Source of the DNA: Brachypodius melanocephalos
Lineage: Eukaryota > Chordata > Aves > Passeriformes > Pycnonotidae
NCBI GenBank assembly: GCA_013398615.1
Contig: VZSR01003803.1
Span: forward strand, 4,970,050-5,034,049
Reading direction: 5' to 3'
DNA length: 64,000 nucleotides
Shown here: positions 57,901 to 64,000 of the stretch, piece after piece
How positions within the stretch are numbered: the first letter of the stretch is position 1
Layout of the letters: every line of letters starts with the position of its first letter
Program-made: the position numbers and the translations under genes
Notes under the pieces: generated by a model
Databases searched by the model: none
What the model was told of the DNA's origin: nothing
What the model saw: only the letters and a program-made list of their open reading frames with translations

Positions 57901-58977
57901 AATGTTAACTGCTTTCACTATGGGCAGAACACTTAAAATTTGGGTTGTTTACGTACATATAAGCTGATTACAAGGCATTCCCTAGGAAAAAAACTAAATT
58001 AAGTCCCTTGGGGTATACAGCGAAGCCCGCTGTATCAATTCTGCCTCCTTATACACAAGTCTGATTTCCAATTAAGGAGGAACAAATTAGGTTAAGCACA
58101 TTAGGCTAGTTTTCTTGCAAGCATGGAATTCAGCAGTAATATTGCAGTATCAGTATTTATCATAGGTTTAAATCACATTTCAGAGAACAAGGTTTTTGGA
58201 TTAAAAATGTTTCATAGATCATTGTAAGGGGGCAGATCTGCCCCCAAAGTAGCTTTAAATGAATTTTGTTGCAATGCAGCTTTCTTTAAAATTTAACAAG
58301 GAACTAATTTTTGAAATACTCGTTTCCAGTAGGTAATAAAAATATTTTATTCAAAAGGATACTTCCTTTTTTGCTTAACACTCATTTGACTGTGGATTAG
58401 TTTGTAATGTGTATGACAACACCTTCGTTACCCTCTGGTTAAAACGTCTACCCAAACTGTGGGAAAACACCAAATATTTATAATCATAGAAGACATCAGG
58501 CTTCAAAAGGTGAACCCTTTTCTACACTGAGTGAACGTCAGAGGTTTTGAAAAGTATCTTCGTTTTCCAAGAAACTAGATAAAAGCATCCAAGCAACAGT
58601 ACCCTCAGCAACTTTAGAAACAGCCACTGTAGCTGGAATTATTCCACTTCCAGTAAGTTTGCGGCAGCTCAAAATTCTTGAACTCAACTATTTCTGTGAA
58701 TGAGACAGGCCCTCATCTCAGTAACCACACTCAGATTTCTGCAAAACTCACATATCCTGACTGGGCTGTAGCATTAGAAAGCAACAAAGAAATAAAGGAA
58801 CTACAGGTGGGGAAAATCCCCTTGGCAATGCCATTTCCCTCCTATATAGACTCACATGTGGGAAATGTCCACTTACATTTTACTTCAACAACCATGCTGC
58901 AAACTAACAGCAAGTTCTCATCCATAATAAAAGGAATCAAAAACCAACCTCAAATGCAACCAGCATGTAATAACAAT
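54913..58977. other. Intergenic between NAALAD2 and CHORDC1, nothing recognised
   Basis: No exon or known repeat family is recognised. A short (GGA)n run at about 55455-55480 and several chance open frames are present. Part may belong to a long CHORDC1 3' UTR isoform. Confidence 0.4.
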
Positions 58978-61900
58978 TTTATTGAATACATTTAGAAAAA
59001 AACCAGAGCATGAAGACATGAGATTAATTTCTGCGTATAAGTTTTATGAATGTGCAGAATCAAACAGCCATGCAAAAATTCATCTCCTCTTCAACTGTTA
59101 TTCAAGACCCTTATAATGGGAAAATTATAACCACCCTAAAACAGTGTTCCAGACACATAACTCATTACTTTAAAAAGGATCTGCACAAAAGTTAAAAAAA
59201 AAAATTAGTAGCAAATTGGGAAAGACCAATCATTAACAGGTACAGTATTTATTTAATCAGTACTCATGCCATGTTTAAAGAATGCAAGCCAAAAATGCAT
59301 CATTATGTAGAGTAGGTATATTTTTTCCCAAGGTAAAATTCCTAGTAAAACTAATTCCTAAACTACTGAAATGGTGACTTGATAATGTACACAACCCAGA
59401 ATACCATCCAATGGGAAGATTTTTTTTTTTGTCAAGTTGTATCAGTGCCATGTATGACCTAACAGTCAGAGGAGCTGATCAGCCCTGTGCTTAGCAGTGT
59501 ATTAACATTCCACATAAACTCCAATTCCTCCAAGAAATGTTATTACAGATACAAGATCATAGAATTGTTAAGATTGGAAAAAACTCTAAGATCACCAAAC
59601 ACCAAGGCAGCATCATCACCATGTTCACCATTAAACCCTTATGTCCTTAAATGCCACATCCATGTTGTTTTGAACACCCTCAGGCATGGTAACTGCACTG
59701 CTCCCCTGGGCAGCTTGTTATAATGCCTGACAACCCTTTCCACGAACGTCATTTTTCCTAACATCCAATCTAAACCTCCTCTGAAAAACTTGAGGCCATT
59801 TCCTCTCATCCTATCACTTGTTACCTGGGATGTAAGGTACAAAATATGTTATGTTAGATAGGAAAATGGGGTTACACATGAGGGAAGAGATTAAGATTTC
59901 TGTCATGAACTTGTATACCCATGCAATTTTTCATATTATAAAGGGATCATCAAGTTTTATATGCACCTTAACAGTCACTTCTGACTCATGTAACATGCTT
60001 GTCTACATGTGTAACATGTAAACCCATACTGAAACACACTACAGCTTTTAAACACTTATTTATAAAAATATAGTTAGACTGTATCAACTTAGTCAATTTG
60101 ATAAATACAGCACAACATCTGAAAGCATGAAAAAATGATAAACTCAACACCAAGTATTCCTGTTCATTCTGGTTTGCAATTTAGTCTTACATTATTAGAC
60201 AGGTGAAAGCCTGTGATTAAAATCCACTTTGCTGACTTGACGAATCTTGCTTTTGAGAAAGTATCAATTGTGATTAGTACACAGGTTTACTACACTACAC
60301 TTGGCCTCACCTCCTCTCCACATTTACCAATAAAAGTTACAGCCAAGCCAATATTCCATCAGAGTGTCTGCTACCACTATGCATGTCAAGATGTCATTGC
60401 ATGAAACACCAGGATCAACCCTTGGTGTGCTGAAGCCTGTTGTGAGCAACTGCTCAAAACACACATTTTTTTTACAAGAGTGACAGCTGTTACAGCTTCA
60501 CCATAGATGAGACATATGGTTATAAAAAGCTGCTAAGAATTGCTGCAGGTAAACAGAGAGATTATGGCAGGCTAGGCCATCTGAAGGTTTATCTGTTTTG
60601 AAAAGCATCCCAGGCCACAGAAACTATGCTGTTATTGTAAAATCTATACCCTCTTGCCTGACCAGCGCTGGTGGCATTTTATGGGTTCTTTTATTTGTTT
60701 GCTTGCTTTTTAAAACAGGTAAGTTTTAAAAGTGTTTGTATTGCCACTGATGGGGAGAATCATTATAGAATACCTGAAGCATCTTTAGATTTGTGCTGAA
60801 AGTATGAACAACAGAAGAGCGGGAGGAATGAATGAAAAGCAAAAGCAAAACTGGGGACTATGTTTATAGGAGCTTTCTACGATTTAACAGCCAAGGTGAC
60901 TAAGCTACCAGTAGAATGTGGTTTGAAAGAGTGTAACAAGTAGTTACAGGATCCCAAAGCCTGGAGCATTCACAGCAGATGGTCCATTCATCCACATTTC
61001 TCTCCATTTAGGGTTTAGGGCACTAAGGCAGAATATGACCTAAAAACAGAAATTCTGTTTTCCCAAGGAATTCCATTTTCCATGCAGCTCTTTAAAATGG
61101 GTTTTACATTATGTAAGCCTACTGCGCATGAGGATGCAAACTAAGTGGAAGTATGTTTTCCACTTTTTTTTAACATATTTAGGATATTTATATATCCATA
61201 TGGATAGACACATTTGAATTTGCTTGTTAAATGAGAACTTTATCCTGGCGTTTGAGCACTGCTAATTTTGCTGTCCAAGTTCAGAGTTCTGCACACACAA
61301 ACACAGACGGCATGCTAGTAGCTACAGCTATCTAGAATTTTCCATCCACTGATGTTCTCAGTGTCATACTAATAAGTACTCCACTTGTTGGTTCAGAACA
61401 CATCAAGGAACATCTGTTCAATTTTCAGAGGACCACTTGGCAGGCACATATTTTATAAGCTTGTGCCCTATCACTTCGCAGTACCTGACATTTCAAATTA
61501 AAAAAGAGGAAAAAAAGGCATTATTAGAGGTTAACAGAATCTATATAGCAGAACTTGGAGCTGAAATTTTTAGAAGGGCCCAAGGGAGGCTGAAACCATG
61601 CTCAAACTAAGTAATTGAGGATAAAGGATCTTGAAATGAAGGTAGAGAAGCACCAAAACAATTTTATCTATGTGTACATACATAATATATATATTTGTAT
61701 CACCAGTGTTACTTTCTTGGTGTTCAGGGATGGTTTCTTTGGTAATGTATTTCCTACTACTTTAAGCATGAAGTAGGACTTCAAGTACTGTTAGAGACAA
61801 AAGTCTGAGCTCAAGTCAAATCATACTTAATGGAAAACAGCAAGGTTCTTAGAAATCTGTATTTCACTTCAAAATGCTTTTACTACATCCTGTGTTTCTC

Positions 61901-63329
61901 CTGACACTATTCCAGGTATGCCAAGGCTGGTAGATGAGCACCCATGAATTCCAACAGCCCTTAAGACCTCTTATTTACATATATAGGATTAGGCACAACA
62001 AATAATGGTGTGCATTTTCTATTACTTTTATAGGAAAACATCTTTATTTCAGCTGCAAGCCAAAATGAAGAAATTATTCCAAGCAGAAATAGAAAGCAAC
62101 ATTACTGTGTGTATTGATGCTTGGATAAAAAAAATAAAATCTCATTTTTAGAGCTATCCTATTTTCAGCCACATACCTATACTGATGAACTGAAAACAAA
62201 ACTAAGGTCTTGATTTCTAATTACAGTCTGCTCAAAAAATGCAGTATTCTTTTGTTTTGATTCAAAAGTACAATTACAATTTGAGATGGACTTTTTAAAG
62301 CATGTTGTTTCTCCTAAGATTTGTCCTATATATAACTGCAGTTCTTAGATGATCACCCTCAGAGTCAAGAGACACACACATCTATGTGGAAATTGTTTTA
62401 CTAAGACACCTACAGTGTGTCCTGACTTCTACTACACACACCCATCTACTTTGAGAAGTATCTTGAGATTTTCAATGTTGTAGAACAGGACAGACTATAC
62501 ATTCTAAAGGCTGTCAAATATATCCAGCACTTTGGTAATTTTACAATAGCTTGCTGTTTGCATACTCTTCACAGCTGAAATGCTAAGTTATACAGCCATT
62601 TCACTGTCCATCTGCTTTTATATTTAACTATTCAAATAGCAAACATAAAGGAGTAAAAAAAAAAAAATCCCTTCTTGCCATCTTTTAATTTTAACCCAAT
62701 CTGCTTTGATATATGAAAGACAACAGGAGTCACCAAGTACTGAAATCCTTGGAATAATAGCAATTATTTCATCCCTCCATAGCCAACAGGTATTGAAACA
62801 AACCTGTGTTTCAGAACACGAAAGTCTACAACTGTACAACTTCATATTTCTGTTTATGTAACCTTTTATTCTAGATGTGGAATTACATGCTAATCAGTTC
62901 AAACTCAAGATTTTTTGTATCTGCCTTACTCTATGCTTCATAACAGTGTTGAATCTAACACGGGCTACCGAATGCATCCAGTCTAAACAGAAGAGACGAA
63001 AAACAAAGAAACCCACGGTGAACAGACAGCACATCTACTGGGATAGTCAGTGCATGGTAGGGAAGGTTGCAAGCAAAGAGCAATAGCTGTTTTGCTCTAA
63101 ATTCCCATGGAGACATTGCATCCAGCATTAACATCCCCATGGGAGCAAGAGCAGAAATAACTGTTACCCTTTCAAGTTTACGCCCCCATTTACTGTGCGT
63201 CAAATTTCATTCTAGAAGGGAACAGATGATCTGGCACTAAAAAAAAAGGAATCTATATAAAAGTTAATTATTTGATTTCAGTAGCAAGTCACCACTTCAT
63301 CATGGGAAATAACTTGTCTCTTGGAACCG
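58978..63329 (-). other. CHORDC1: Probable CHORDC1 3' UTR and flank
   Basis: This region follows the CHORDC1 stop on the minus strand. Reverse-strand AATAAA hexamers (plus TTTATT) occur at 62865-62870, about 460 bp past the stop, and again near 58978-58986, where the context looks like a good poly(A) site. Which is used cannot be told from sequence. A CR1 insertion at 59558-59835 lies inside. Confidence 0.35.
59558..59835 (-). mobile_element. CR1 LINE 3' end, minus orientation
   Basis: 'atcatagaattgttaagatt', 'taaatgccacatccatgttg', 'ttgaggccatttcctctcat' and 'cctatcacttgttacctggg' match a reverse-oriented CR1 tail. If CHORDC1 transcripts reach this far, the element is transcribed in its own sense. 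Confidence 0.88.
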
Positions 63330-63473
63330 TTATTGATCCGAACTCTCCTGTTTTGGTTGTGTGTTGGACACTGGTAACTCCAGACTTGCCCATAGCAGGG
63401 GCTCTGCTTTTCTCATAGTGAGCTCAATCTTGGTAGCGGTCATGTTCACGTAACTCCTCTTTACATCGATCAC
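63330..63473 (-). CDS. CHORDC1: CHORDC1 last coding exon (Hsp90 co-chaperone, C-terminus)
   Basis: On the minus strand an acceptor (TTCTGTTCCAG) is followed by 47 codons and TAA (63330-63332). The peptide V-I-D-V-K-R-S-Y-V-N-M-T-A-T-K-I-E-L-T-M continues with R-K-A-E-P and a polar tail. This is the end of the CS (p23-like) domain plus the C-terminal tail of CHORD-containing protein 1 (CHP-1, morgana), which binds Hsp90 and restrains ROCK2 and centrosome duplication. The upstream CHORD zinc-binding domains lie to the right of the window. The tail-to-tail arrangement with NAALAD2 supports the call. Only the last amino acids past the CS domain are divergent. Confidence 0.93.
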   Translation of the reverse strand: MIDVKRSYVNMTATKIELTMRKAEPLLWASLELPVSNTQPKQESSDQ

Positions 63474-63996
63474 CTGGAACAGAAAAGGTTCTGTTCAGAA
63501 TTTAACAGACTGATAGACACTGGGGAGTTACATTAGGGAGTACCTCATCACTAAATTTCAGTAGATGTTTAGGTAGATGAAGATCCCTCTGGTGTCTTGA
63601 AAAATCAGCTGTTTCCCATTCCCAAGCTATGGAATGTTTATGGTATAAACATATGCCTATGCATATTTAACATACATTGTCTAACATACGTAAGCAAGAG
63701 TTTTCTGCAACACCACTATTATGGTGTTGGGATCAGAAAGGACCTTGGAAGGCCACCTTCTGTACAAAGCAGTGCCCATTAAGATGTCACATTGGCTCTC
63801 CTGGGTCATTATATTCAGATTTAAATGTAATTACTCAATGTGATGCAATGAAAAGTCTTTTGCAAAACAGAGTAATGAGGAAAACCAAACCATTTTGAAA
63901 GAGAGGAAGCTAAAGGCTTTTATTTTGTTTTCCTTCTGGAGTTTTTTGTTTGATTTTTTTGTTTCTTTTTATTAGAAAAAATATTTTTATACTTAC
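63474..63996 (-). other. CHORDC1: CHORDC1 last intron
   Basis: 523 bp with a consensus donor GTAAGT (minus strand, plus ACTTAC at 63991-63996) and acceptor CCAG (plus CTGG at 63474-63477). No repeat or exon inside. Confidence 0.85.
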
Positions 63997-64000
63997 TCCC
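63997..64000 (-). CDS. CHORDC1: CHORDC1 penultimate exon, last four bases only
   Basis: The minus-strand bases GGGA sit directly before a perfect donor GTAAGT. They supply the last base of a Trp codon and a Gly codon (GGA), giving the W-G that precedes V-I-D in CHORDC1. This fixes the last intron at phase 0. The rest of the exon is outside the window. Confidence 0.75.

Noticed and set aside
58678..58995. 105-codon plus-strand frame
   Set aside because: It runs opposite to the presumed CHORDC1 3' UTR; no domain, and the start and stop look fortuitous.
1..64000. Search for CRISPR arrays, operons, tRNA or rRNA genes and phage-type systems
   Set aside because: The intron-exon structure, CR1/LTR repeats and gene content are those of a bird nuclear genome; no evenly spaced repeats or structured RNA genes were seen.

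Overview
The window is vertebrate nuclear DNA, almost certainly from a bird. It has long AT-rich introns with GT-AG borders, many CR1 LINE tails in both orientations, and two LTR-type repeats that I recognise as avian families. There is no operon structure, CRISPR array or tRNA/rRNA gene.

Three genes are present. (1) Positions 893-15108, plus strand: the 3' two thirds (exons 7-19) of a glutamate carboxypeptidase II gene, best read as FOLH1. Exons 1-6 lie left of the window. (2) Positions 22059-51252, plus strand: a complete 19-exon paralogue, NAALAD2 (glutamate carboxypeptidase III), encoding a 742-residue type II membrane zinc peptidase. (3) Positions 63330-64000, minus strand: the end of CHORDC1 (CHORD-containing Hsp90 co-chaperone), namely the last coding exon, the last intron, and the final four bases of the previous exon at the window edge. 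NAALAD2 and CHORDC1 are tail to tail, as on human 11q14.3.

Layout: 1-892 is FOLH1 intron 6. 893-15108 holds FOLH1 exons 7-19, with a solo LTR in intron 8. 15109-22058 is intergenic, with two CR1 fragments, an LTR-like fragment and a GA-rich NAALAD2 promoter/5' region. 22059-51252 is NAALAD2, whose introns carry CR1 relics, a 97-bp tandem duplication, a CpG-rich island in intron 14 and a possible retrocopy in intron 16. 51253-63329 holds the NAALAD2 3' UTR, three CR1 fragments and probable CHORDC1 3' UTR.

FOLH1 and NAALAD2 are tandem duplicates. All 13 shared exons have identical lengths and phases, and both keep the two-zinc active site. They differ at the position that separates GCPII (Asn in G-S-G-N-D) from GCPIII (Ser in G-S-G-S-D). 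The most striking signal is in the last coding exon: 122 consecutive bases are identical between the paralogues and only 7 of 190 bases differ, while neighbouring exons differ at roughly 15-30 % of sites. This points to recent exon-confined gene conversion. I found no wholly new biological system.
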